Made by a program: the position numbers and the translations under genes. A DNA stretch of 64,000 nt, taken from NCBI RefSeq assembly GCF_002946355.1, contig NZ_PKOZ01000008.1:62001-126000 (forward strand), written 5' to 3'. The notes under the pieces are model-generated. The model saw nothing but the letters and a program-made list of their open reading frames with translations, was not told the DNA's origin and ran no database searches. Every line of letters starts with the position of its first letter. Positions within the stretch are counted from its first letter, which is position 1. The stretch comes from Pradoshia eiseniae. GTDB lineage: Bacteria; Bacillota; Bacilli; Bacillales; Pradoshiaceae. Positions 7,773-16,567 of the stretch are shown here, piece after piece.

Positions 7773-9227
7773 GTGAAAAAATTCTTTCAAAGACTTGGTA
7801 GTTCTCTAATGTTACCAGTTGCCGTATTGCCTGCTGCTGCGATTTTGATGGGTATCGGTTACTGGATCGATCCAAGCGGCTGGGGTGCTGACAGTTCAGT
7901 TGCCGCCTTCTTAATCAAAGCCGGGTCCTCTATTATCGATAATATACCAATCTTGTTTGCCGTTGGTGTAGCACTTGGTATGTCGAAGGATAGAGATGGC
8001 TCTGCCGCATTAAGTGGTTTAGTTGCTTATCTAGTCGTAACGACTTTGTTATCACCTGGGTCTGTTTCAATGTTAAAAGGGGTTGAGCTAGAAGCCGTAG
8101 ACCCTGGATTCGCGAAAATCGGAAATGCATTTGTTGGTATTATAGCTGGTATTGTAGCCGCAAATATGTACAATCGATTTAGCCATGTTAAGCTTCCGGA
8201 TGCTTTAGCCTTCTTTAGCGGAAAACGTTTAGTGCCAATTATGACAGCTGTATCCATGCTGCTTGTTTCTGTTATCTTATTCTTTATCTGGCCGCCGGTT
8301 TACTCTGGACTCGTTTCCTTCGGTGAAGCAATTGCCAAATTGGGAGCAGCTGGTGCTGGTCTTTATGGATTCTTCAATCGATTATTAATCCCAACTGGCT
8401 TACACCATGCCTTAAACTCTGTATTCTGGTTTGACGTTGCGGGCATTAATGACATCGGTAATTTCTGGTCCGGTGAAGGTGTTAAAGGTGTAACAGGAAT
8501 GTATCAAGCAGGGTTCTTCCCAGTCATGATGTTCGGGTTGCCTGCTGCTGGTTTAGCTATGTATCATACAGCTAAAACAAAAAACAAAAAACAAGTTGCT
8601 TCCTTAATGATCGCAGCTGGTTTTGCGGCCTTCTTTACTGGTGTAACAGAACCGATTGAGTTCGCATTTATGTTTGCAGCTCCATTATTATATGTTGTCC
8701 ATGCTGCGTTGACAGGTATTTCTCTTTTTGTGGCAGCCTCTTTCCAATGGACAGCTGGTTTTGGTTTCAGTGCCGGTTTGGTTGACTTTGTTCTAAGCTC
8801 CAGATTACCTCTTGCTAATCAGCCATATATGCTGATTTTACAGGGATTAGTGTTTGCTGTAATTTATTATTTCTTATTCCGTTTCATCATTGTGAAGTTC
8901 AACCTCAACACACCAGGCCGCGGGGAAGAACTTGATGCAACTGAGGAAGCTCAATCTCAAGCAGGTTCATCAGAAGATAAGTTTGCTGCACAAGCTCAAG
9001 TAATCTATGATGGATTGGGCGGTAAAGAAAACATCGTATCTGTTGATAACTGTGCTACTCGCCTTAGACTAGAAGTCAAAGATATTGATAAGGTTGATCA
9101 GAATAAAATTAAATCAACTGGTGTTCCTGGCATTAAGGTGACTGGTCGTGAAAGCTTACAAGTTATCGTAGGGACAAGCGTTCAGTTCGTAGCAGATGAG
9201 TTGAAAAAAATTGTGAAATCAAAATAA
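7773..9227 (+). CDS. PTS EIICB permease, N-acetylglucosamine-like member of the glucose family
   Basis: The 484-residue protein has an EIIC membrane domain (about residues 1-380, some ten hydrophobic segments) and a C-terminal EIIB domain whose phosphorylated Cys is Cys427 (DNCATRLRLEV). Family blocks include MLPVAVLPAAAILMGIG and FTGVTEPIEFAFMF. The segment RLLIPTGLHHALNSVFWFDVAGIND resembles N-acetylglucosamine permeases (NagE/NagP) more than glucose permeases (which carry SLIPFGLHH). The substrate is therefore probably N-acetylglucosamine, although the RAT in front is of the glucose type. GTG start with GGAGGGAG. No nagA or nagB gene is near. Confidence 0.88.
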   Translation: MKKFFQRLGSSLMLPVAVLPAAAILMGIGYWIDPSGWGADSSVAAFLIKAGSSIIDNIPILFAVGVALGMSKDRDGSAALSGLVAYLVVTTLLSPGSVSMLKGVELEAVDPGFAKIGNAFVGIIAGIVAANMYNRFSHVKLPDALAFFSGKRLVPIMTAVSMLLVSVILFFIWPPVYSGLVSFGEAIAKLGAAGAGLYGFFNRLLIPTGLHHALNSVFWFDVAGINDIGNFWSGEGVKGVTGMYQAGFFPVMMFGLPAAGLAMYHTAKTKNKKQVASLMIAAGFAAFFTGVTEPIEFAFMFAAPLLYVVHAALTGISLFVAASFQWTAGFGFSAGLVDFVLSSRLPLANQPYMLILQGLVFAVIYYFLFRFIIVKFNLNTPGRGEELDATEEAQSQAGSSEDKFAAQAQVIYDGLGGKENIVSVDNCATRLRLEVKDIDKVDQNKIKSTGVPGIKVTGRESLQVIVGTSVQFVADELKKIVKSK

Positions 9228-9307
9228 AAAAGTAATAAGGGGATTCCAATCATGGAGCTATAAATGGCTTCATTTCAAGCTGAAAATCGTTTATAGTGAC
9301 CCCGAAT

Positions 9308-9347
9308 AAAAGCTCGTTCCATCGATAAAAGATAGAACGAGCTTTTT
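9308..9347. terminator. bidirectional terminator between the PTS and antiterminator genes
   Basis: AAAGCTCGTTC and GAACGAGCTTT pair across a short AT-rich loop, with T-runs on both strands. Confidence 0.9.
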
Positions 9348-9402
9348 GTGTGTGATTATTCTGTTTTTTTATGATGAATGGGTATCTCGGTAATTAGATC
9401 GT

Positions 9403-10227
9403 TTACACTTCTCTGCTTCGTAATCTTTCTATATGTATCGTAATATAGCCAACTTCCTCTGATGGGAGCTGGATGTCATGCTGCCGGGAAAGGTATTCTG
9501 CTATTTTTGTGGCGCAATGATAAGAGGATGGGAATTTATTACGCACCATGATTAGCATCTCATCATCCATTGTTCGCTCTGCAGTATCATTAATTCTATA
9601 AAGAGTATAGCGGAGATGAGTAATCAAACGCTCATAAGATAGTCCTGTCTCTTCCAAGCTGATAGAAAAATAATCCCGAATGATATGTATAATCTCATTT
9701 ATGATGGAAGTTTGACGCAGGGAAACCTGCAAATCTCCAGATGGAACAGATGCTGTATGCAGGTGGAGAGCGATAAACGCAGCCTCATCAATCGGCATAC
9801 GTATCCCTATTTTCTCCTCCACATAATTAATGGCCCAGACGCCTATATCAAACTCCTTTTTATAGAGGATTTTAATCTCAGAGAGCAGTTTGTTTTTGAT
9901 AAAAATACCATCTTCATAGCGTTCAATTGCAAATGAAAGGTGATCGGCCAAAGCAATAAAGATATGAGGGTTCAATTTGACTTGAAGAAGCTCCTCAGCA
10001 TACTGAATAATTTCCTGGGTTAAAGCCATATGTTCAACTGGAATCTGAGGTAAAAGCTGCCCAAGATGAGCATCATTTTTAACCACAAACAATTTATCGA
10101 TTTTATTTCGGTTGATAAGGTCGTTTTTCCCTTTATTGAATGCAATGCCAGGACCAATGACGATTTTTTCCTGATTATCCTCTACTACAATCGCTGCATT
10201 GTTGTTTAAGATTTTCTTAATTTTCAT
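9403..10227 (-). CDS. glcT: GlcT/LicT-family PRD transcription antiterminator
   Basis: The 274-residue protein has an RNA-binding CAT domain (residues 1-55, MKIKKILNNNAAIVVEDNQEKIVIGPGIAFNKG) and two PTS regulation domains. The regulatory histidines are visible: His96 (ADHLSF) and His155/157 (ALHLHTA) in PRD1, His204 (ITHLRYTL) and His265 (TIHIERL) in PRD2. Phosphorylation of these by PTS proteins controls RNA binding in the family. The RAT at 7021-7051 is the obvious target, hence the GlcT assignment. In B. subtilis glcT precedes ptsG on the same strand; here it is convergent. GGAGGTG precedes the ATG. Confidence 0.88.
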   Translation of the reverse strand: MKIKKILNNNAAIVVEDNQEKIVIGPGIAFNKGKNDLINRNKIDKLFVVKNDAHLGQLLPQIPVEHMALTQEIIQYAEELLQVKLNPHIFIALADHLSFAIERYEDGIFIKNKLLSEIKILYKKEFDIGVWAINYVEEKIGIRMPIDEAAFIALHLHTASVPSGDLQVSLRQTSIINEIIHIIRDYFSISLEETGLSYERLITHLRYTLYRINDTAERTMDDEMLIMVRNKFPSSYHCATKIAEYLSRQHDIQLPSEEVGYITIHIERLRSREV

Positions 10228-10265
10228 GCCTCTTCACCTCCAGTATTTCTTATTCTAGTACTTTT

Positions 10266-10294
10266 ATCATATTAAAATATAAAGTTTCTGTAAA
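10266..10294 (-). promoter_or_regulatory. promoter of the antiterminator gene
   Basis: On the minus strand TTTACA (10294-10289) and TATGAT (10271-10266) are 17 bp apart. The promoter is constitutive in appearance. Confidence 0.7.
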
Positions 10295-10651
10295 ATACAT
10301 AATTTATCATTCTCAGCTTGAGAAGATTATAATATATGCTTTTTATACAGAATAAGGATGCTTTGTCAGCATGCAAATTCTATTGAAGCGAGTGAGAAAA
10401 GATTTATTCCAGAATAAATAATCGCTATATTGAAGTACAAAATGTGTAGAGAACTAGCGGAGAATCTGGTTTGTTGAGAGGATAGTCTTTTTCTTTTGGC
10501 TAAAAAAGGGATTAATTTGTTTTATAACGAATTTATTTAAATAGTTTCTACGCCATAAATGGCCAATTTTTTGTATCTGTTATTTTGTCGGCTTGAGAAG
10601 GATAGAAAGAACCGGGGTTTGACTTTGAATAAGAAACAGGAGGAGAGTACA
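10295..10651. other. intergenic stretch without assignable gene
   Basis: The stretch is AT-rich. A 6-bp palindrome TTCTCA-GCT-TGAGAA occurs near 10312 and a TATAAT nearby, but no convincing -35 box or terminator is seen. Codons 10559-10651 are open and in frame with the hydrolase that follows, yet lack a ribosome binding site and resemble no N-terminus of that family. Confidence 0.4.
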
Positions 10652-11347
10652 ATCAAAAAACTTTATTTTTTGCACGGCTTTATGGGGACCTCAGATACGC
10701 ATTTCACCGAACAGATTGCTTATTTTAAGGAGAAGTATGAGCTCATTCTTATAGATTTGCCTGGTCACGGTAATGCACCGGCTGATGCTTCTGATAATTA
10801 TTTCGAGGAAACGCTTAATTATGTTATCGCTAAAATCCAGAATACAGGTGAAGGATATGTAATCGGGTTATCATTAGGAGCTTCTTTAGCTATACATATT
10901 GCTTTAAGAGTGCCAGAGTTAGTGCGAGGCATTGTGCTTACAGGCTATACCCCTTTTATTCCTGAAGAGTTAGAAGTTGTTATGCAAAAGCAATATGAAT
11001 ACTTTTCAAATATCGAAGAGAAGGATGAGGCTATCGCTGAGTATTTTATGGGCTTGCATGGTGAGCGGTGGAAGAGAACGTTAAATCATGTGAATCACAC
11101 GATGACCTTTCTTTATCCAGAAGCCACTAAAGAACACATCCAAACTATCAAGGTCCCGGTGCTACTCCTTAATGGCAGCAACGAATTGTACGAGGTAAAT
11201 TCCGCTGCTTATATCAAAAAAATCAATAAGGATATTCTGATTGGATTGGTTCCTAACGCCGGTCATACAGCTAATATCGACCAGCCGGATATATACAATA
11301 AGATTGTTGATAGTTTTTTAAAAGATACAGATAAAGTGCCTGTCTGA
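10652..11347 (+). CDS. alpha/beta hydrolase, MenH-like
   Basis: The protein begins (I/M)KKLYFLHGFMG, the oxyanion strand and loop of alpha/beta hydrolases. The nucleophile elbow is GLSLGAS (instead of GHSMGG), the acid would be in LLNGSNELYEV and the catalytic His in NAGHTANIDQPDI. That is a complete triad for a small esterase or MenH-like hydrolase of 231 residues. AGGAGG at 10638-10643 is perfectly spaced for an ATC codon at 10652, and no ATG, GTG or TTG stands there. Translation from ATG 10559 would add 31 unsupported residues. Substrate unknown; no menaquinone genes are near. Confidence 0.8.
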   Translation: MKKLYFLHGFMGTSDTHFTEQIAYFKEKYELILIDLPGHGNAPADASDNYFEETLNYVIAKIQNTGEGYVIGLSLGASLAIHIALRVPELVRGIVLTGYTPFIPEELEVVMQKQYEYFSNIEEKDEAIAEYFMGLHGERWKRTLNHVNHTMTFLYPEATKEHIQTIKVPVLLLNGSNELYEVNSAAYIKKINKDILIGLVPNAGHTANIDQPDIYNKIVDSFLKDTDKVPV

Positions 11348-11421
11348 ATAGTGTGATGAAACATCAAGATAATCCTTAAACGTGTAAAGCACTACCTAAA
11401 GGGTATATAAGATGAAACAAA

Positions 11422-11487
11422 TAATTGGTGAGGTGGAAATAAAGAAAGTTTCTTTAAGATTATCGTTTGAGATAATATCACCAATTA
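11422..11487 (+). ncRNA. candidate three-stem structured leader of the DUF302 gene
   Basis: An outer 10-bp perfect stem (TAATTGGTGA 11422-11431 with TCACCAATTA 11478-11487) encloses two further perfect hairpins: TAAAGAAA/TTTCTTTA (11440-11447, 11449-11456, loop of one base) and ATTATC/GATAAT (11459-11464, 11471-11476). Together they form a three-way junction in RNA, or cruciform sites in DNA. The element ends 45 bp before the DUF302 start. The one-base loop in the first arm argues that this arm is a DNA palindrome or pairs differently in RNA. Confidence 0.4.
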
Positions 11488-11532
11488 CACCTAGGTTTTA
11501 GGGAATTAAGCTATTTTAAGGAGTTGATTCAT

Positions 11533-11919
11533 TTGTTTCATTACACCGTTGAGACATCAAAATCTTTAGCAGATGCCCTTCAATCACTCGAAGAAAGCTT
11601 GAAGGAAGATAAGTTTGGTGTACTGTGGAAATTTGATGTGAAAGATACGCTGAAGAATAAAGGTTTTGAATTAGAAAATCCCTACATGATCCTTGAGGTA
11701 TGCAATCCTAAGGAGGCACATAAGGTTTTATCGGCGAATGAATTAGTGGGGTATTTTCTTCCTTGTAAAATCGTTGTCTATCAAGACAATCAAGGGAAAA
11801 CAAAAATCGGAATGCCGAAGCCCAGTACTCTAATCGAAATGGTTGATGATGATACTTTAAAGGAGATTGCCAGTGATATAGAGGATCGATTAATTGCTTG
11901 TATGGATAAAGCTAAATAA
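11533..11919 (+). CDS. DUF302 domain protein
   Basis: The 128-residue product fits the DUF302 family, small soluble proteins of unknown function: HYTVETSKSLADALQSLEESLKEDKFGVLWKFDVKDTLKNKG, then LEVCNPKEAHKVL, then LPCKIVVYQD. The TTG at 11533 is nine bases after AAGGAG (11518-11523) and is preferred over the TTG at 11524, which overlaps it. The gene stands alone behind a possible structured leader. Confidence 0.82.
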   Translation: MFHYTVETSKSLADALQSLEESLKEDKFGVLWKFDVKDTLKNKGFELENPYMILEVCNPKEAHKVLSANELVGYFLPCKIVVYQDNQGKTKIGMPKPSTLIEMVDDDTLKEIASDIEDRLIACMDKAK

Positions 11920-12055
11920 TTTTTCCCCAAATACTTGAACTTCGTACCTATGATTCATGGCTTATAAGAGGAACATTCAAATGGAGGAAGCATATTGTTA
12001 TTCATCTCCATATAAAGGCAGTTTTCAATATATAATGATAATGCCAAATTTAAAA

Positions 12056-12096
12056 GGCTGGCCCGAAAGCTCAATAATGGAACTTTCGAGTCAGCC
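12056..12096 (-). terminator. terminator of the universal stress protein gene
   Basis: GGCTG-GCCCGAAAG and CTTTCGAGTCAGCC form a long stem; on the minus strand TTTTAAATTT follows. Confidence 0.8.
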
Positions 12097-12132
12097 TCTC
12101 ACTTTATTTGGTTTATTGATGTCTATGAATGA

Positions 12133-12588
12133 TTATATGCCAGTTTTTTCCTCAGAGCGAATGACCATAACATCACACTTTGCATAGCGGATAATATGTT
12201 CAGAAACAGACCCGATGAAGAAGCGTTCTACCGCATTTAGCCCTGTGGCACCGCAGACGATCAGGTCAATATCATGCTTCTTGGCAATGTCCTTCGGTAT
12301 TTTTACCTTAGGGGAGCCGAATTCGATGCATATTTCTACTTTTTTTACACCTGCATCCATGGCGATTGTTTTATATTCTTCTAAAAGGTCTTTCGCATAT
12401 TGCTCTGCGCTTTCGGTGATTGAAATGCTATATGCTTCAACCGCCGCAAACGTACGATTGTCCACAACATGGGTCAAAACAAGTGTTGCATCGTTACGTT
12501 TAGCGATGTCGATAGACTTTTTGAATGCCCATTCAGCTTCTTGTGAACCATCCACTGCAACAAGGATCTTATTATAGGATAATGCCAT
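12133..12588 (-). CDS. universal stress protein, UspA family
   Basis: The 151-residue protein has the UspA fold: ILVAVDGSQEAEWAFKKSIDIAK at the N-terminus and the ATP-binding motif G-x2-G-x9-G-S in GATGLNAVERFFIGSVSEHI near the C-terminus, followed by VMVIR. An ATP-binding cytosolic stress protein is expected. A GGAGGAG site precedes the ATG on the minus strand, and the upstream AT-rich region holds TATAGT/TATAAT -10-like boxes near 12615-12625. It is a single-gene unit. Confidence 0.92.
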   Translation of the reverse strand: MALSYNKILVAVDGSQEAEWAFKKSIDIAKRNDATLVLTHVVDNRTFAAVEAYSISITESAEQYAKDLLEEYKTIAMDAGVKKVEICIEFGSPKVKIPKDIAKKHDIDLIVCGATGLNAVERFFIGSVSEHIIRYAKCDVMVIRSEEKTGI

Positions 12589-12840
12589 ATTAATCTCCTC
12601 CTTTATTATAATTCTATTATACTATAAAACATTCCGAATAGTAGCAAAATTATATGGAAATACAGTGAACGTTTAATTGATTTTTGTAATAATAGCTGGT
12701 TTTGTCATAAGGGACAAGATGGAATATCATTGAAACCATTAGTGTTTTTTCTTGAAAGTTTTATTTGTATGGAAAGAGTAGTATTTATGATGGATAGTTA
12801 AGGTGATGGGGAGTTAATGTTTTATTAATATACTAATAAC

Positions 12841-12876
12841 GCTTGTGAACGGATGTGGAAATCTCCGCTCACAAGC
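12841..12876 (-). terminator. hairpin terminator after the M24 peptidase gene
   Basis: GCTTGTGAACGGA and TCCGCTCACAAGC pair almost perfectly. The T-run on the minus strand is interrupted. Confidence 0.7.
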
Positions 12877-12883
12877 ATGGTGA

Positions 12884-13975
12884 TTATAGTGTGATTAATT
12901 CTTTCGGGAACTTCGTCAGGATTTCAACACCGTTTTCAGTAACATAAAGATCGTCCTCGATGCGGACGCCTGCTTTTTTAGGGACATAGATGCCTGGTTC
13001 GATTGTGAATACCATGCCTTTTTGCAATTTCAGCTCATTAACTTCCGTTAGGGAAGGATATTCATGTACGCTGATGCCAAGGCCGTGTCCTAATCGATGC
13101 GGGAAGTAATCTCCGTAGCCCTTATCGCGGATGATATTGCGGGCTGTCAAGTCAACCTCAGCACAGGTAACGCCAGGTCGGCATGCCGCTACGGCAGCTT
13201 TCTGTGCTTCAAGAACCGTTTCGTAAATCTCTCTTTGCTCATCGGAGATTTGCCCGTAAGCAACGGTACGTGTGATGTCTGAGCAATAGCCGTCAACAAC
13301 AACGCCAAGGTCGAAAAGAACGAGATCCCCCTTTTTTACTTTTGTTTGCCCAGGAACACCGTGCGGGGAAGCGGCGTTCTCACCTGTCAGCACCATTGTG
13401 GCGAATGACATTTCGGAGACGCCCTCTTTTTTCAATTGGTATTCAAGTGCAGCCAGGATTTCCATTTCTGTTTTGCCTTCGGCGATTTCCTCTGTCCCAA
13501 TCTTAATTGCGTAATCGGCAAGGCGGCATGCTTCTTTAATTATCGCCAGCTCACTCTCGCTCTTGACCATGCGCAATTGGCGCATTTTTTCTTCCGCGGA
13601 TATGTAAGAAGGCTGACCAAGGATGGAGTTTAGGCCTTCTAGGCGCTCCATTGTCAAATGTTCCTTCTCAACTGCGAGCGTGTGAATGGAAACATTGCGT
13701 TTTTTCAATGCCTCATGGACTCTTTCCCATGGGTTTTGCGTATCTAAAATTCCGATAATTTCATATGGCCAGCCGGCTTGCTTCGCATCAGGGACTTCCA
13801 TTTGCGGACAAATCAAAATCGGCTCATCTGCAGGGAATGCAAGAACCGCAAGCAGCCGCTCATGCGGTTCGCTGTGAAAACCGCTTAAATAGAAAACATT
13901 TTCAGTGGATGTAATGAATGCGGCATCAGCCTGTTTTTCTTTCAGCCAACCAGCCAGTAAATTTAAGTTGCTCAT
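12884..13975 (-). CDS. M24-family Xaa-Pro peptidase
   Basis: The 363-residue product has a creatinase N-terminal domain (about 1-125) and the pita-bread metallopeptidase domain. All five metal ligands of M24 are visible: two Asp in LFDLGVVVDGYCSDITRT, His in GHGLGISVHE, Glu in FTIEPGIYVP and Glu in GVRIEDDLYV. It should remove N-terminal residues before proline or split Xaa-Pro dipeptides in the cytosol; which of the two cannot be told from sequence. GGAGGCTGTATAA precedes the ATG. Confidence 0.93.
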   Translation of the reverse strand: MSNLNLLAGWLKEKQADAAFITSTENVFYLSGFHSEPHERLLAVLAFPADEPILICPQMEVPDAKQAGWPYEIIGILDTQNPWERVHEALKKRNVSIHTLAVEKEHLTMERLEGLNSILGQPSYISAEEKMRQLRMVKSESELAIIKEACRLADYAIKIGTEEIAEGKTEMEILAALEYQLKKEGVSEMSFATMVLTGENAASPHGVPGQTKVKKGDLVLFDLGVVVDGYCSDITRTVAYGQISDEQREIYETVLEAQKAAVAACRPGVTCAEVDLTARNIIRDKGYGDYFPHRLGHGLGISVHEYPSLTEVNELKLQKGMVFTIEPGIYVPKKAGVRIEDDLYVTENGVEILTKFPKELITL

Positions 13976-14102
13976 TTATACAGCCTCCTGTACTCTAGTG
14001 ATATATGTTAGAGGTTATCAATTAAATGTAGGAAAGTAAATTGTTAGAAAATAAAAAAAGCGGGTATTTATATCCAATAGCGAAGAAAAGGAGAGATGAA
14101 TC

Positions 14103-14780
14103 TTGAAGGTTTCGTATCACGGCCATTCAGTTGTCAAAATTGAAACGGACAAGCATCAAATCTTAATTGATCCATTTATCACGGGAAATGAGCTGACGGA
14201 CTTGAAGGTGGAGGATGTCAGCCCTGACTTCATTCTTCTAACACATGGCCATAGTGACCATGTGGGGGATACGGTTGAGCTCGCTAAAAAGCATGATGCC
14301 CTTGTTATTTGCAACTTTGAGATGAGTACATATCTTGGCTGGAAAGGCGTCAAAACACATGGGATGTCCATTGGTGGCGCCTATGATTTTGATTTTGGTC
14401 GTGTGAAGCTTACGCAGGCCTTTCACGGGACTGGCTTTGAGGAGAATGGCCAGATTATCTATGGCGGGATGCCGGCTGGCATTCTAGTAACCATTGATGG
14501 CAAGACGGTCTTTCATGCAGGCGATACCGGGCTCTTCTCTGACATGAAGCTGATTGGGGACCGGCATCCAATTGATCTTGCATTTATTCCAATCGGGGAT
14601 AACTTCACAATGGGGCCGGAGGATGCGGCGCTCGCTGTCGAATTCCTGCATCCAAAGCTAGCTGTTCCGATTCACTATGATACGTTTCCGCCAATTAAGC
14701 AGGACCCGCATCATTTCGCTTCCCTCTGTGAGGAGGGTGTCGTGAAGGTGATGGCTCCCGGTGATTCTGTGGACTTATAG
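14103..14780 (+). CDS. ytkL: UPF0173 metal-dependent hydrolase YtkL
   Basis: The 225-residue metallo-beta-lactamase-fold protein has [10 protein letters not shown] as the metal-binding motif, a second ligand His in [18 protein letters not shown] and a C-terminal PIHYDTF. It matches YtkL of Bacillus in length and opening ([15 protein letters not shown]). TTG start at 14103, nine bases after AAGGAG; the ATG at 14096 is out of frame. Its substrate is not known. Confidence 0.93.
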   Translation: MKVSYHGHSVVKIETDKHQILIDPFITGNELTDLKVEDVSPDFILLTHGHSDHVGDTVELAKKHDALVICNFEMSTYLGWKGVKTHGMSIGGAYDFDFGRVKLTQAFHGTGFEENGQIIYGGMPAGILVTIDGKTVFHAGDTGLFSDMKLIGDRHPIDLAFIPIGDNFTMGPEDAALAVEFLHPKLAVPIHYDTFPPIKQDPHHFASLCEEGVVKVMAPGDSVDL

Positions 14781-14789
14781 AATAAACAT

Positions 14790-14832
14790 GAAGCGCTAAT
14801 ACCCAGCTCGTTATGGGTCGGCGCTTCTTTTT
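14790..14832 (+). terminator. terminator after ytkL
   Basis: GAAGCGC and GCGCTTC enclose an ACCCA/TGGGT stem, followed by six T. Confidence 0.9.
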
Positions 14833-14875
14833 TGGAGAAATCTCTCATATATTAGCCATATAGGAGGGATCTAAG

Positions 14876-15109
14876 ATGAAGAATAGATATGGATTTTGTT
14901 TTGTTACTGCCTTTGTGATGCTCATGTGGTCGCTGCCGCGTTTAACATTTGAAGGAATGAGGGAAGAGGTGTTATTCTCTGGGGCCTGGATGCTGTTGGC
15001 CTTTTGTGTCCTTGCTGGCAATCTTTCTGGCATTCTTTATGGCACTGACAGGAAACGGGAAGTTTCAAAGGCAGGCAGTGCTGCTAAGGTGAGGCAAAAA
15101 GGACGATGA
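14876..15109 (+). CDS. small membrane protein, unknown
   Basis: I do not recognise this 77-residue protein. It has two hydrophobic segments (about residues 6-21 and 33-54) and a basic C-terminal tail (KVRQKGR), so a two-pass membrane protein is likely. TAGGAGGGATCTAAG before the ATG supports translation. It sits between ytkL and ytoI. Confidence 0.7.
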   Translation: MKNRYGFCFVTAFVMLMWSLPRLTFEGMREEVLFSGAWMLLAFCVLAGNLSGILYGTDRKREVSKAGSAAKVRQKGR

Positions 15110-15183
15110 AAATAGGCCGTTTGATAGATTTGCCCTTTTAACCTTATAATAAGAATAATGGATAACAAAAAAGGGTGAATAGT

Positions 15184-16488
15184 TTGGCTACTAAGCATGA
15201 ACAAATATTACATTATATTGATGAACTTCCGGTTGGGCAGAAAATCTCCGTCCGGCAGATTGCGAAGGCTCTATCGGTGAGTGAAGGAACGGCTTACCGT
15301 GCAATTAAAGAAGCCGAGAATAAGGGCTATGTGAGTACAATTGAGCGTGTTGGCACGATTCGGATTGAGCGCAAGAAGAAAGAGAACATTGAGAAGCTGA
15401 CATTTGCAGAAGTGGTCAATATTGTTGATGGACAGGTTCTTGGCGGGAGGACTGGCCTCCATAAAACATTGAATAAGTTTGTCATCGGGGCGATGGAGCT
15501 TGATGCAATGATGCGCTATACGGAGGCCGGGAACCTTCTTATTGTCGGGAATCGGGTGAAGGCGCATGAGCTTGCCTTGAAGGCGGGAGCGGCTGTCCTG
15601 ATTACGGGAGGATTTGATACGGTCGATGCTATTAAGAGGCTGGCCGATGAATTGCAAATGCCGATTATTTCAACCTCCTATGATACGTTTACAGTAGCGA
15701 CGATGATCAACCGGGCCATCTATGATCAATTGATCAAGAAGGAAATCCTCCTTGTGGAGGATATTTTGATTCCGACTGAACGGACAGAAGTACTGCGAGT
15801 AGGGAATACAATCGAGAATTGGACAACCCTAAACAGGCAAACGAAGCACAGCCGATTCCCTGTAGTCGATGAGAATATGCGGCTGCAAGGAATGGTCACT
15901 TCCCGGGACATCCTTGGCTTAAGCGCTGACACCCAAATTGAGAAGGTCATGACGAAAAGTCCGATTTTCACGGGGGAGAAGACAAGCGTAGCTAGTGCTG
16001 CCCATATGATGGTTTGGGAAGGGATTGAATTGCTGCCTGTTGTGGATAACCGAAATATTCTGATTGGCATCATCAGCCGCCAGGATGTTCTCAAGGCGCT
16101 GCAGATGAGCCAGAGACAGCCACAGGTAGGTGAGACAATTGATGATGTCATTGCTAACCAGATGAATGTCATTCAAGGTGAGGATAAGTTTGAATGCGAA
16201 GTGACCCCGCAGATGACGAATCATTTGGGAACCATTTCGTATGGTGTCTTTACCGCGCTTGTAATCGAAGCTGCGAACCGGGCGCTCCGAGGCTATAAGA
16301 GGGGCGAGCTTGTCGTGGAAAACATGTCCGTTTATTTCCTGAAGCCTGTACAGCTCGAGAGTATTTTGACCATTGCGCCTAATATTCTTGAAGTCGGCCG
16401 CAAATTTGGGAAGGTAGAGATTGATGTATTCAATGAGGGTAAACTGGTCGGAAAAGCGATGCTGATGTGCCAGCTGCTTGAGCGCTGA
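15184..16488 (+). CDS. ytoI: DRTGG/CBS-domain regulator YtoI
   Basis: The 434-residue protein has four parts: a winged-helix segment (ISVRQIAKALSVSEGTAYRAIKEAENKGYV), a DRTGG domain around residues 80-180, two CBS domains (about 190-310) expected to bind an adenine nucleotide, and a C-terminal hot-dog fold (TPQMTNHLGTISYGVFTALVIEAANRALRG). TTG at 15184 was chosen over GTG 15175 because AAGGGTGA (15171-15178) covers the latter and the resulting MATKHEQ opening is that of YtoI. The ligand and target are unknown. Confidence 0.93.
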   Translation: MATKHEQILHYIDELPVGQKISVRQIAKALSVSEGTAYRAIKEAENKGYVSTIERVGTIRIERKKKENIEKLTFAEVVNIVDGQVLGGRTGLHKTLNKFVIGAMELDAMMRYTEAGNLLIVGNRVKAHELALKAGAAVLITGGFDTVDAIKRLADELQMPIISTSYDTFTVATMINRAIYDQLIKKEILLVEDILIPTERTEVLRVGNTIENWTTLNRQTKHSRFPVVDENMRLQGMVTSRDILGLSADTQIEKVMTKSPIFTGEKTSVASAAHMMVWEGIELLPVVDNRNILIGIISRQDVLKALQMSQRQPQVGETIDDVIANQMNVIQGEDKFECEVTPQMTNHLGTISYGVFTALVIEAANRALRGYKRGELVVENMSVYFLKPVQLESILTIAPNILEVGRKFGKVEIDVFNEGKLVGKAMLMCQLLER

Positions 16489-16504
16489 TTGGATTTTTCA
16501 ATAG

Positions 16505-16551
16505 AAAATGCCTTAACCGGCGGGAAGATATTCCTGGGTTAAGGCATTTTT
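16505..16551. terminator. bidirectional terminator between ytoI and ytpI
   Basis: AAAATGCCTTAACC and GGTTAAGGCATTTT are perfectly complementary. Confidence 0.9.
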
Positions 16552-16567
16552 GGTCTGATAATTGTCC

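Noticed and set aside
11957-12187. 76-codon frame
   Set aside because: It overlaps the terminator and the end of the universal stress protein gene and has no family features.
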